The translations under genes and the position numbers were made by a program. A stretch of 64,000 nt of DNA from contig NZ_BAWN01000003.1 in the NCBI RefSeq assembly GCF_000696225.1, positions 1 through 64,000 on the forward strand, written 5' to 3'. Below, in pieces: positions 35,393 to 42,884 of the stretch. How positions within the stretch are numbered: position 1 is the first letter of the stretch; every line of letters starts with the position of its first letter. Source of the DNA: Serpentinimonas barnesii. Lineage in GTDB: Bacteria; Pseudomonadota; Gammaproteobacteria; Burkholderiales; Burkholderiaceae_C. The notes under the pieces were generated by a model. The model saw nothing but the letters and a program-made list of their open reading frames with translations. It ran no database searches and was not told where the DNA came from.

Positions 35393-36667
35393 TCACGGCA
35401 AGCGGGCGGGAGGTGCGGCCGCACCGGCCGGCGCCTCGAAGCAAAACCTCAGCCCGGCGTGCGCCTCGAGCCGGCGCACGAGCGCGAGGCCGAGCGCGGC
35501 GCCCGGGGTCCACACGCCCCCGGGCGTGGCGTCGCGACCCACGTCGTGCAGCAGGGCGAGCGCGGCTTCGGTGACCATCCGGCTCGTCGAGCCATAGCCC
35601 GGGTCGCGGTCGCCGCTGACGATCACGCTGGCGCGCTCGCCGGCGGGCGTCTGGCCGGTGAAGCTGAGCTCGAAGCACCCGGCCTCGCGGGCCGCGCGGC
35701 TGGGTCCCTGACCCGGCTGCGGCAGCAGCCAGCGGCCGACCAGCGCGCGCGCCGGCGCGCAGCGCAACACGGCCTCGAACAGCCGCGCGCGCTGCGCCTG
35801 CGCGAGCGCGCGCCCCCGCCCCAGCCCGCCGCTGCCGGCGATTTGGCGCTCGTCGTAGCGGAAGTCCGCACCCCAGGGGTGACCGCGCAGCGCATGCGTG
35901 CGGTGCACGTTCTTGGTGTTGATCGGCGCCATCACGAACGGGCCGCACCAGGCGCCGGCCCAGTCGTCCCAGCCGGCCCCCAGCGCGGGCTGCGGCGGCC
36001 CAATGAAGCCCGGCGTCAGCGCGAACGGGTCGGCCATCACCGCGGCCAGCGCCGGCTCGCGCGCGATGGCCTCGACGGTGGCCAGCGCGCTGGCCACGGT
36101 ACCGCCCGAGAACGTGCCTTTCATCACCCGCACGCGGGCACGCACCTCGCGCGCCGTCGCCCCGCTGTGCTGCTGCAAGCCTTGCTGCAGCACCAAGACC
36201 CCGAGGTCGAACGGGACCGAGTCGAAACCGCACGAGAACACGATGCGCGCGCCGCTGCGCACGGCCAACGGCTGCAGCCGCCTGATCATGCGCGCCATCC
36301 ACAGCGGCTCGCCGCAGAGGTCGACGTAGTCGGTGCCGGCCTCGGCGCAGGCGGTGACCAGGGCTTCGCCGTGGCGTTGGTAAGGCCCGACCGTCGTGAT
36401 CACGACGCGGGCGCGTCGCACCAGGCTCGCCAGCGCCGCCGCGTCGTGCGCGTCGGCGCCCAGCAGCGGCAGCGCCGGCCCGGCACCGATCGCGTCGCGC
36501 ACGGCGGCCAGCCGCGCGGGCTGCCGGCCGGCCAGCGCCCAGCGCAGCCCGGGCTCGCGCGCGCCCTGTCCTTGGGTCGCGGCCTGCAAGACCTCGGCCA
36601 CCAGCCGGCCGGTGTAGCCGCTCGCGCCAAAGAGCACGAGGTCGTAGGGGCGTTCGTCGACAGTCAT
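35393..36667 (-). CDS. Saccharopine dehydrogenase-like NAD(P)-binding protein
   Basis: A 424-residue protein of the saccharopine dehydrogenase / trans-acting enoyl reductase family. The N-terminal Rossmann motif is VLFGASGYTGRLVAEVL, followed by VVITTVGPYQRHGEALVTAC and GTDYVDLCGEPLWMARMI, characteristic of the family. CGFDSVPFDLGVLVL and MKGTFSGGTVASALATVEAI are also diagnostic. In fungi and mycobacteria relatives act on lipids or polyketides; the substrate here is unknown. ATG 36667 begins MTVDERPYDLV; the longer frame upstream is not family-like. Confidence 0.85.
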   Translation of the reverse strand: MTVDERPYDLVLFGASGYTGRLVAEVLQAATQGQGAREPGLRWALAGRQPARLAAVRDAIGAGPALPLLGADAHDAAALASLVRRARVVITTVGPYQRHGEALVTACAEAGTDYVDLCGEPLWMARMIRRLQPLAVRSGARIVFSCGFDSVPFDLGVLVLQQGLQQHSGATAREVRARVRVMKGTFSGGTVASALATVEAIAREPALAAVMADPFALTPGFIGPPQPALGAGWDDWAGAWCGPFVMAPINTKNVHRTHALRGHPWGADFRYDERQIAGSGGLGRGRALAQAQRARLFEAVLRCAPARALVGRWLLPQPGQGPSRAAREAGCFELSFTGQTPAGERASVIVSGDRDPGYGSTSRMVTEAALALLHDVGRDATPGGVWTPGAALGLALVRRLEAHAGLRFCFEAPAGAAAPPARLP

Positions 36668-36744
36668 GGTGGCTGGGGCTGTGGCGCGGCGCCGCGCCGG
36701 ACCAGGTGCGCAGGGGCGACGGTACGCGCAGGGTCGCCGCGGCG

Positions 36745-36885
36745 AAGACCCGGCAACGTGTCGAGCCCCACCAGGCGCACCACCGAACCCTCGCGGCAAC
36801 CGCGGGCCACCGTGATTGGCTTGCGGCGCGAGGGCGCGGCGCAGAAATCCACGCCGAGCAGGGGCACGCAGGCGCTGCTTTTCAT
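36745..36885 (-). pseudogene. N-terminal stub of a DUF429 gene
   Basis: From ATG 36885 on the minus strand, VPLLGVDFCAAPSRRKPITV and VVRLVGLDTLPGL match the N-terminus of DUF429 proteins (L-L-G-V-D-F-x-S-A-P-x-x-R-K-P-I). After about 47 codons the frame loses similarity and stops at 36664, next to the start of the saccharopine dehydrogenase-like gene. A full gene would be five to six times longer. Confidence 0.65.
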
Positions 36886-37193
36886 TGGCCAAGATTCTAG
36901 CGGCCAGGGCGAGCGTGCTCTGGCTGGCCGGGCAAAGAGACACGCGGAAACCCAACCAGTTCCGGATTCCCAGCGATGTGGCTCTTAGTCAAGATCGATT
37001 CCTGAGTACCCCAAGGTGCCCATTTCTGGCCCCTTCGATGCTGGTTGCTCTGCCGCGCGGCTTCGGCTTCGAGGCCGGCCTGCCCGAACTTCGTAGAACG
37101 AAGCAGGCGCCTCAAGCTTGCTTTCCTGCACGGCCCCGGCCATAATCTTTGGTAATGCCGCAGCGCTCCAAGGCCCCAGCACCCTGCTCCACA
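36886..37193. other. Non-coding stretch before the cassette-like element
   Basis: I see no gene here. It contains a perfect short hairpin CTTCGT-AGA-ACGAAG (37089-37103). The open frames are short and unlike any family I know. GC content is slightly lower than in the flanking genes. Confidence 0.5.
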
Positions 37194-37256
37194 GCGCCTA
37201 AGCTGCGGCTCAACTCGGTCAAGCCTTGCAGCCGCTTTTTTACCTCAAAGTTAAGC
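37194..37256. repeat. attC-like element 1 (upstream of tspO)
   Basis: GCGCCTAAGC...GCGGCTCAAC...AGCCTTGCAGCC...TTACCTCAAAG, ending in GTTAAGC, fits attC architecture (R'', L'', variable centre, L', R'). The terminal GTTAAGC matches the core-site consensus GTTRRRY. tspO starts 13 bases after it, as expected of a cassette gene. It is closely similar to a second copy at 37811-37876. The R'' box (GCCTAAG) deviates from the consensus, so the site may be decayed. Confidence 0.55.
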
Positions 37257-37269
37257 CCCAAGGCCACAA

Positions 37270-37767
37270 ATGTCACAATCCTCTGCAGCAAGACAAGGCC
37301 TCGGCCTCGCGGCTTGGCTCTTGGCCAGTTTCGTCGCTGCTGCAGTCGGGGGCTTGGCCTCAATCAATGCGGCCGGGTTCTATGGGCAGTTGCTTCAGCC
37401 CGCATGGGCGCCTCCGGCGTGGCTGTTCGGACCTGTATGGTCCGTCTTGTTCGTGCTCATGGGCACGTCAGCTTGGCTCGTTTGGCGCAGGAAGGGTTTC
37501 AGCGGTGCGGGCACAGCCCTAAAGCTATACCTCGCACAGCTTGTCGCCAACGCCCTTTGGTCATGGCTCTTCTTCGCTTGGCATCAGGGTGGCTTGGCAC
37601 TTGCCGGGATTGCGCTGCTGTGGCTGCTGATCGCGGGAACAATCGCCGCGTTCTGGCGGCATCACCAAGCTGCGGCGCTGCTGCTGCTGCCGTACTTGGC
37701 TTGGGTGAGCTTTGCCGCTGCGTTGAACTATTCGCTATGGCAGATGAATCCAGCCGTTCTGGGTTGA
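37270..37767 (+). CDS. tspO: TspO/MBR family protein
   Basis: A 165-residue TspO/MBR (tryptophan-rich sensory protein / translocator) homologue with five predicted membrane helices. FYGQLLQPAWAPPAWLFGPV and WSVLFVLMGTSAWLVW are family signatures. ALKLYLAQLVANALWSWLFF and LPYLAWVSFAAALNYSLWQM supply the conserved Trp- and Asn-rich segments at the C-terminus. Bacterial TspO binds porphyrins and cholesterol-like ligands and affects photosynthesis or stress genes in some species. Flanked on both sides by attC-like elements, it has the position of a gene cassette. Confidence 0.9.
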   Translation: MSQSSAARQGLGLAAWLLASFVAAAVGGLASINAAGFYGQLLQPAWAPPAWLFGPVWSVLFVLMGTSAWLVWRRKGFSGAGTALKLYLAQLVANALWSWLFFAWHQGGLALAGIALLWLLIAGTIAAFWRHHQAAALLLLPYLAWVSFAAALNYSLWQMNPAVLG

Positions 37768-37810
37768 GCCTGCCGCAAGTGGCGTCTAAAGCAGCATCCT
37801 TATCTACCGC

Positions 37811-37876
37811 GCGCCTAAGCAGCGGTTCAACCAAGGCGAGCCTTGCAGCCCGCCGGTTAACCTCAACGCCAGGCGC
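37811..37876. repeat. attC-like element 2 (downstream of tspO)
   Basis: GCGCCTAAGC...GCGGTTCAACC...AGCCTTGCAGCC...GGTTAACC...AGGCGC aligns with element 1, sharing the first ten bases and the central AGCCTTGCAGCC. It folds with GCGCCT (37811-37816) against AGGCGC (37871-37876). GGTTCAACC pairs with GGTTAACC leaving a single unpaired C, the asymmetry typical of attC L''/L' boxes. The expected GTT of the R' core is GCC here, so it is probably non-functional. Confidence 0.55.
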
Positions 37877-37900
37877 CTCACGTAAAACCGCCCCCCGCCC

Positions 37901-38026
37901 ATGCACATCGCCCTCCTCACGCTCTAGGGTTTCAAGGAACTGGATTCACTCATTGCCTTGGGCGCACTCAAGCGAGTCAAGACGTCCGGCCGGCGGGTGA
38001 TGCGCCGGCCTGCGGCTCAGCCCGCT
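37901..38026 (+). pseudogene. Broken DJ-1/PfpI-family gene fragment
   Basis: MHIALLTL, a TAG stop at codon 9 (37925-37927), then GFKELDSLIALGALKRVKTS in the same frame match the N-terminus of DJ-1/PfpI proteins (I-A-L-L-T-L-E-G-F-N-E-L-D-S). Homology ends near 37990, where a perfect 8-bp hairpin (37988-38010) begins. It starts 25 bases after attC-like element 2, again a cassette-like position. Confidence 0.65.
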
Positions 38027-38725
38027 TTAACGCAAACCCCCAAACACGCGTTGCAGGATTTGGCTCCCCGTACCCACTGGGTCTTGGCGTATTTTGCGCT
38101 CTTCTTCGCCTATCGTGAGATAAATGCCGTCTAGCGCCCGGTCGGTCACGTATTGCTGCAGATTCGCATCTTGTGGCCTGACCAGACCAAAGCGCGCGGC
38201 ACGGCCTGCGACGTCGTTGTATCGCTGCGCCAGTTCGACCCGTTCCGTGGCGCGCGTCACAATCGGCAGGAACCGGGTGCTCAGGGGCGCGCGGGTGCGC
38301 TCGGAGAAAAAATTCGTGGCGGCGGTATCACCGCCTGTCAGAATCCGTCTCGCGTCGTCGATGGTCATCGTGCGTATGGCCTGCAGCAAAAGATTGCGCG
38401 CTTCCGGCGTCGCTTGCTCAGCCGCCCGGTTCATCGCCGTTTCAAGTGCGTCCACACGGCCGCCCTGCCCCATGCGCCGCAGCAGATCAGCAAGGTCGTT
38501 CAGCGCCCCCGGAAGGGGTATCCGAACCTTCGGATTGCCCAGAAAGCCATCGGGCCGACCCAGCAAACGCACCGCCGACTCGGCGCCACGCTCCAGCGCT
38601 GCGCGCAGACCCGCGCTGGCATCTGCTGCAGACAGCCGCTGCCCCTGCGCCTGGAGGTTTGATAGGGGCACCAAAGACAGCAACAGCACGATCTGCCGTC
38701 GATTCAGGATCGGATTGTTGGGCAT
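38027..38725 (-). CDS. DUF4197 family protein
   Basis: A 232-residue exported protein of the DUF4197 family: a signal-like N-terminus (IVLLLSLVPLSNLQAQ), then the repeated family pattern AGLRAALERGAESAVRLLGR, DGFLGNPKVRIPLP and DDARRILTGGDTAATNFFSE. YVTDRALDGIYLTIGEEERK and the C-terminal IRQDPVGTGSQILQRVFG are also characteristic. The function of the family is unknown. It is probably periplasmic and transcribed alone; the PfpI relic and its hairpin lie just downstream. Confidence 0.88.
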   Translation of the reverse strand: MPNNPILNRRQIVLLLSLVPLSNLQAQGQRLSAADASAGLRAALERGAESAVRLLGRPDGFLGNPKVRIPLPGALNDLADLLRRMGQGGRVDALETAMNRAAEQATPEARNLLLQAIRTMTIDDARRILTGGDTAATNFFSERTRAPLSTRFLPIVTRATERVELAQRYNDVAGRAARFGLVRPQDANLQQYVTDRALDGIYLTIGEEERKIRQDPVGTGSQILQRVFGGLR

Positions 38726-38944
38726 GGACGTTCCTCTTGTCGCGTCAGGGGGGCTGTGGGACGGTTGCCCGGGGGGGCTTGCTTGCCACCGGCGCCTCCA
38801 ACCCGCGCCCTGCTTGCTGCGTTGATGGTAGCGGCAACCCAGCGCATGTCAAGACCTTGCAAAAACACCCTCTAAAATCGTGCAAATCTGTAAAATTTCA
38901 CACAATTGCCGCACCCCGGACAAGCGCCGTCAAAGGAACACCAC

Positions 38945-39634
38945 ATGAGGCATGCCGAGAGACACAGGACGGGGCGGATCGGCTGGCTTCGGGCGGCGGT
39001 GCTTGGCGCCAATGACGGCATCGTCTCGACCGCCAGCCTGGTCTTGGGCGTGGCTGCTGCGGGGGCTGATTCACGGGCCATCATGCTCACGGGCGTTGCG
39101 GGCCTCGTCGCTGGGGCCTTGTCGATGGCTGCCGGTGAGTACGTTTCGGTCAGTTCACAGGCCGATACCGAACGCGCGGAACTGGCCCGCGAGAGCCGAG
39201 AATTGGCTGCCGGCCCCGAACAAGAACAAGCGGAGCTGGCGGCGATTTACGTCAAGCGCGGGCTAGACCCGGCACTGGCCACCACCGTGGCCAGTCAGTT
39301 GATGCGGCATGATGCGCTGGGTGCGCACGCGCGCGATGAGTTGGGCATCACCGCCACCATGGCGGCGCGTCCGATTCAGGCCGCGCTGGCTAGCGTCGGC
39401 GCATTTTCGGCAGGCGCGGCCCTACCACTGCTGATCGTCATGCTGTTTCCGACTGCGGCGCTGATGTGGGCTGTTGCGGGCGCTTCGTTGGTGTTTCTTG
39501 CTCTGTTGGGTTCGCTGTCCGCCAAGGCAGGCGGTGCCCCGGTGCTGGTTGCCGCCTCTCGCGTCACGTTTTGGGGCGCCTTGGCCATGGCCTTGACCGC
39601 TGGGGTGGGCGCGCTTTTTGGGTTGGCGGTTTGA
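38945..39634 (+). CDS. VIT1/CCC1-family membrane transporter
   Basis: A 229-residue VIT/CCC1-type protein. Relatives move iron or manganese across membranes by proton exchange. GRIGWLRAAVLGANDGIVST and LSMAAGEYVSVSSQADTERA are strongly conserved family segments. The first two helices surround them, a hydrophilic Glu-rich metal-binding-type domain (about 85-140) follows, and three more helices end the protein. ATG 38945 is the family start. Transcription ends at the hairpin at 39684-39715, shared with the opposing tRNA cluster. Confidence 0.88.
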   Translation: MRHAERHRTGRIGWLRAAVLGANDGIVSTASLVLGVAAAGADSRAIMLTGVAGLVAGALSMAAGEYVSVSSQADTERAELARESRELAAGPEQEQAELAAIYVKRGLDPALATTVASQLMRHDALGAHARDELGITATMAARPIQAALASVGAFSAGAALPLLIVMLFPTAALMWAVAGASLVFLALLGSLSAKAGGAPVLVAASRVTFWGALAMALTAGVGALFGLAV

Positions 39635-39683
39635 TTGTCTGGTTGCGCTGGCGCCGACCGGCGCTGATCAGGCGCAAAAAACA

Positions 39684-39715
39684 AAAAACCGCAAGCTAAA
39701 CGCATTGCGGTTTTT
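39684..39715. terminator. Bidirectional intrinsic terminator
   Basis: AAAAACCGCAA (39684-39694) pairs perfectly with TTGCGGTTTTT (39705-39715) around a 10-base loop, giving a T-run in both directions. It separates the VIT-family gene (+) from the tRNA-Ala-Glu-Asp transcript (-) and can end both. Confidence 0.92.
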
Positions 39716-39730
39716 GAATATTTACGATAC

Positions 39731-39807
39731 TGGCGGAGCGGACGGGGCTCGAACCCGCGACCCCCGGCGTGACAGGCCGGTATTCTAACCAACTGAACTA
39801 CCGCTCC
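39731..39807 (-). tRNA. tRNA-Asp (GTC)
   Basis: A 77-base cloverleaf with acceptor stem GGAGCGG/CCGCTCC, discriminator G and encoded CCA. The anticodon loop CCTGTCACG carries GTC and the T loop is GGTTCGAGCC. Last of three tRNAs on the minus strand. Confidence 0.97.
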
Positions 39808-39814
39808 GTGCGGT

Positions 39815-39890
39815 TGGCGACCCTACGGGGATTCGAACCCCGGTACTCACCGTGAAAGGGTGATGTCCTAGGCCTCTAGACGATAGGGTC
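39815..39890 (-). tRNA. tRNA-Glu (TTC)
   Basis: A 76-base cloverleaf with acceptor GACCCTA paired to TAGGGTC, encoded CCA and anticodon TTC in CCTTTCACG. The D arm CGTCTAGAGGCCTAGGACA is typical of bacterial tRNA-Glu. It lies in the transcript downstream of gltX, whose product charges it. Confidence 0.97.
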
Positions 39891-39935
39891 AAACCTAGAA
39901 AACTTCTGCTTGCACTTGCCTGTTGCAGCTCGCCT

Positions 39936-40011
<76 letters not shown>

Positions 40012-40085
40012 ATGTGGAGAAACTGCAACCGCTGCACACCGAACTTCGCTTATCGCTCTTCCCGATGTGCATCAGCAAGACTCGA

Positions 40086-40115
40086 ATTATAGACAGGTTT
40101 TTAGGCCTTTTGCAA
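40086..40115 (-). promoter_or_regulatory. Sigma-70 promoter for the tRNA-Ala-Glu-Asp cluster
   Basis: On the minus strand TTGCAA (40115-40110) and a perfect TATAAT (40091-40086) are 18 bases apart. The -35 box lies inside the last codons of gltX. Transcription would start near 40079, about 68 bases before tRNA-Ala. Confidence 0.8.
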
Positions 40116-41585
40116 GGCGCGCAAAACTTTTTCGCGCAGCTGCAATGCCAGCACGGCGTCGAGCGAGGGCGTGTTGGGGGTGCCCATGAGCAGCACGCGC
40201 ACGGGTATGGCCAGTTGCGGCATTTTGATGCCCTGTGCCGCCAGCACGCTTTTAAGCGCGGCCGCGATGCCGGTGCGGCTCCACTCGCACTGCGCCAGCG
40301 CCTCGGCCAAGGCCGCCAGCGCCGGCCGCTGCGCCGCCACGCCGTGCTCGGTCAGGGCGTCGGCCGGCACGTCGGCGTCGCGGTAAAACAGGGCGGCCCA
40401 GTCGGCCAGCGCCACGGTGGTGTCGCAGCGGTCTTTGAACAGGGCGCAGATGGCGGGCAGGCGCTCGTCGGCCTGCAAGCCGCGCCGCCCCAGTTGCTCG
40501 GCCACCAGCGGGGCTAGGTCGGAGTCGGGCAGTGCCTTGAGGTGCTGGGCGTTGACCCAACGCAGCTTGGCTTCGTCGAACTGCGCCGCGCTGCGCCCGA
40601 GGTGGTCGAGGTCGAACCACTGCAAAAACTGCTGGCGGCTAAAGATTTCGTCGTCGCCGTGGCTCCAGCCCAGCCGCGCCAGGTAGTTGAGCAGGGCATC
40701 GGGCAGGTAGCCTTCGTCGCGGTACTGCGTCACCGGCTTGGCGCCGTTGCGCTTGCTCATCTTCTCGCCCTGCTCGTTGAGCACGGTGGGCAGGTGCGCA
40801 TAGACCGGTGGCTCGTGCCCGAGGGCGCGCAGGATGTTGATCTGGCGCGGGGTGTTGTTGATGTGGTCGTCGCCGCGTATCACGTGCGTGATGCGCATGT
40901 CGATGTCATCGACGACCACGCAAAAGTTGTAGGTCGGCACGCCAATGCGCCCGCTGGCCGCCTCACCCGCCTGACCCGCTGCGCCCTCCTCACCTGCCGA
41001 AATGGCCGGGGCCGGGCGGGCAATCACGAGGTCGTCGAGTTCGGCGTTGGCGATCTCGATGCGGCCCTTGACCTTGTCGTCCCAGGCCACCACGCCGCCT
41101 TGCGGGTTTTTGAAGCGCAGCACCGGCTGCACGCCCTCGGGAATGGGCGGCAAAGCCTTGCCGGGCTCGGGCCGCCAGGTGCCGTCGTAGCGCGGTTTTT
41201 CTTTGTTGGCCTGCTGGCGCTCGCGCAACGCGTCGAGCTCGGCCACGCTCATATAGCAGGGGTAGGCCAAGCCGCGCTCCAGCATCTGGGCCAGCACCGC
41301 TTGGTAGCGCGCCATGCGCTGCATCTGGTAGTAGGGGCCTTCGTCGAAGTCCAGCCCCAGCCAGTCCATGCCTTGCAAGATCACATCAACCGCCGCTTGG
41401 GTAGAGCGCTCCTGGTCGGTGTCTTCGATGCGCAGGATGAAATCGCCGCCGTGGGCACGGGCAAAGGCCCAAGGGTAGATCGCGGAGCGGATGTTACCCA
41501 GGTGGATGAAGCCGGTGGGTGATGGGGCAAAGCGGGTGCGGATGCGGGGCGAGGTGCCGCGCTGCTCGGTGTCGGTGGTCGTCAT
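40101..41585 (-). CDS. gltX: Glutamyl-tRNA synthetase
   Basis: Class I synthetase, 494 residues, that attaches glutamate to tRNA-Glu. The HIGH-type motif is [20 protein letters not shown] and the KMSKR motif is [32 protein letters not shown] is also conserved. A Gly/Ala/Glu-rich insertion (about residues 193-210) before the conserved [12 protein letters not shown] is unusual but occurs in related genera. The tRNA-Glu gene lies about 200 bases downstream on the same strand. Probably the last protein gene of the folC-dedD-cvpA-purF-metZ-gltX block (38 bases after metZ). Confidence 0.96.
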   Translation of the reverse strand: MTTTDTEQRGTSPRIRTRFAPSPTGFIHLGNIRSAIYPWAFARAHGGDFILRIEDTDQERSTQAAVDVILQGMDWLGLDFDEGPYYQMQRMARYQAVLAQMLERGLAYPCYMSVAELDALRERQQANKEKPRYDGTWRPEPGKALPPIPEGVQPVLRFKNPQGGVVAWDDKVKGRIEIANAELDDLVIARPAPAISAGEEGAAGQAGEAASGRIGVPTYNFCVVVDDIDMRITHVIRGDDHINNTPRQINILRALGHEPPVYAHLPTVLNEQGEKMSKRNGAKPVTQYRDEGYLPDALLNYLARLGWSHGDDEIFSRQQFLQWFDLDHLGRSAAQFDEAKLRWVNAQHLKALPDSDLAPLVAEQLGRRGLQADERLPAICALFKDRCDTTVALADWAALFYRDADVPADALTEHGVAAQRPALAALAEALAQCEWSRTGIAAALKSVLAAQGIKMPQLAIPVRVLLMGTPNTPSLDAVLALQLREKVLRALQKA

Positions 41586-41624
41586 GGGGTCAGCGGCTGG
41601 GGGTGTCAGGGGGTGTGAACGGCA

Positions 41625-42869
41625 TCAGAGGACATCGAGAGTGTCGAGGCCGCGCAACAAATCGGCCTGGATGTCGGGCAGGTGCTCCAGGCCCACGGCA
41701 ACACGGATCAGCCCTTGGCCTATGCCAGCGGCCTGGCGCTGCGCTTCGCTGAGCTTGCCGTGCGAGGTGCTGGCCGGGTGCGCGCACAGGGTTTTGGTGT
41801 CGCCCAGGTTGGTGCACAGCGAGAGCACTTGCAAGCTGTCGAGCACGTGAAAGGCGCGCGCACGCGCCTGCTCGGCGCTGCCAGCGTGCAGCTCGAATGA
41901 GAGCACCGCGCCGCCGCAGCCGTCCATCTGGCGCATGGCCAAGGCGTGCTGTGGGTGCGTGGGCAAGCCGGGGTAATGCACCCGCGCCACGGCGGGGTGC
42001 GCTTGCAGCCATTGCGCCAGCGCCAGCGCTTGCGCGCTTTGTGCCCGCAGGCGCAGACTCAGGGTTTCCAGGCCCTTGAGCACCACCCAGGCGTTGAAGG
42101 GCGAGAGCACCATGCCAGTGTTTTTTTGCACCGGCAGCAGGCGCTGGTGGATCAGATCGGCGCTGGCGCAGACCGCACCGGCCATGACGCGGCCTTGGCC
42201 GTCGAGGTATTTGGTGCCCGAGTGCAGCACGATGTCGGCCCCGAATTCGAGCGGGCGCTGCAGCGCCGGGGTGGCCAGGCAATTGTCCACCGCCAGCCAG
42301 GCCCCGGCCTGGTGCGCCAGATCGGCCAGGGCGGCGATGTCGCACACCTCGGTGAGCGGGTTGGTGGGGGTTTCGGCCAGCAGCAAGCGGGTTTCGGGCC
42401 GCATGGCGTGGCGCCAGGCCGCCAGATCGGTTTGCGGCACGCAGGTGGAGGACACGCCAAAGCGCGCAAACTCGGCCCCGATCAGCTTGAGGGTGGAGCC
42501 AAACATGGACTGCGAATAGACCACGTGGTCGCCCGCCTTGAGCAAGGCAAAGCAGACCAGCGTGAAGGCCGCCATGCCGGAAGCAGTGGCCAGCGCCGCT
42601 TGGCTGCCTTCGAGCGCGGCCAGGCGCTGCTCGAAGCTGGTCACGGTCGGGTTGCCCGTGCGGCCGTAGGTGTAGCCCTCCTCTTCGCCGGCAAAGCGGC
42701 GCGCGGCGGCGGCGGCGCTGGGCTGCACGAAGCCGCTGCTCAAATACAGCGCTTCCGAGTGCTCGCCGTGCTGGCTGCGCTCGACCGCCATGCGCAGCGC
42801 CAGCGTGTCGCGGTGCAGCGCAGCGGGTGGGGATGGGTCGGTCGTGGGTCGGCTCATGGGGCGGCTCAC
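41625..42869 (-). CDS. metZ: O-succinylhomoserine sulfhydrylase
   Basis: A PLP-dependent Cys/Met-metabolism enzyme (414 residues) that makes homocysteine from O-succinylhomoserine and sulfide. The PLP lysine is K220 in LHSGTKYLDGQGR. YTYGRTGNPTVTSFEQRLAA and SQSMFGSTLKLIGAEFARFG are family segments, and the latter is typical of MetZ rather than MetB. Its position directly after purF (15 bases) is the usual betaproteobacterial arrangement and supports MetZ over cystathionine gamma-synthase. The first ~12 residues are poorly conserved; ATG 42857 is an alternative start. Confidence 0.92.
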   Translation of the reverse strand: MSRPMSRPTTDPSPPAALHRDTLALRMAVERSQHGEHSEALYLSSGFVQPSAAAAARRFAGEEEGYTYGRTGNPTVTSFEQRLAALEGSQAALATASGMAAFTLVCFALLKAGDHVVYSQSMFGSTLKLIGAEFARFGVSSTCVPQTDLAAWRHAMRPETRLLLAETPTNPLTEVCDIAALADLAHQAGAWLAVDNCLATPALQRPLEFGADIVLHSGTKYLDGQGRVMAGAVCASADLIHQRLLPVQKNTGMVLSPFNAWVVLKGLETLSLRLRAQSAQALALAQWLQAHPAVARVHYPGLPTHPQHALAMRQMDGCGGAVLSFELHAGSAEQARARAFHVLDSLQVLSLCTNLGDTKTLCAHPASTSHGKLSEAQRQAAGIGQGLIRVAVGLEHLPDIQADLLRGLDTLDVL

Positions 42870-42884
42870 TGGGCGTTTCGGCTT

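Noticed and set aside
37194-37876. Functional integron
   Set aside because: No integrase gene or attI-like site is in the window, and both attC-like elements have deviating core boxes, so only a relic is proposed.
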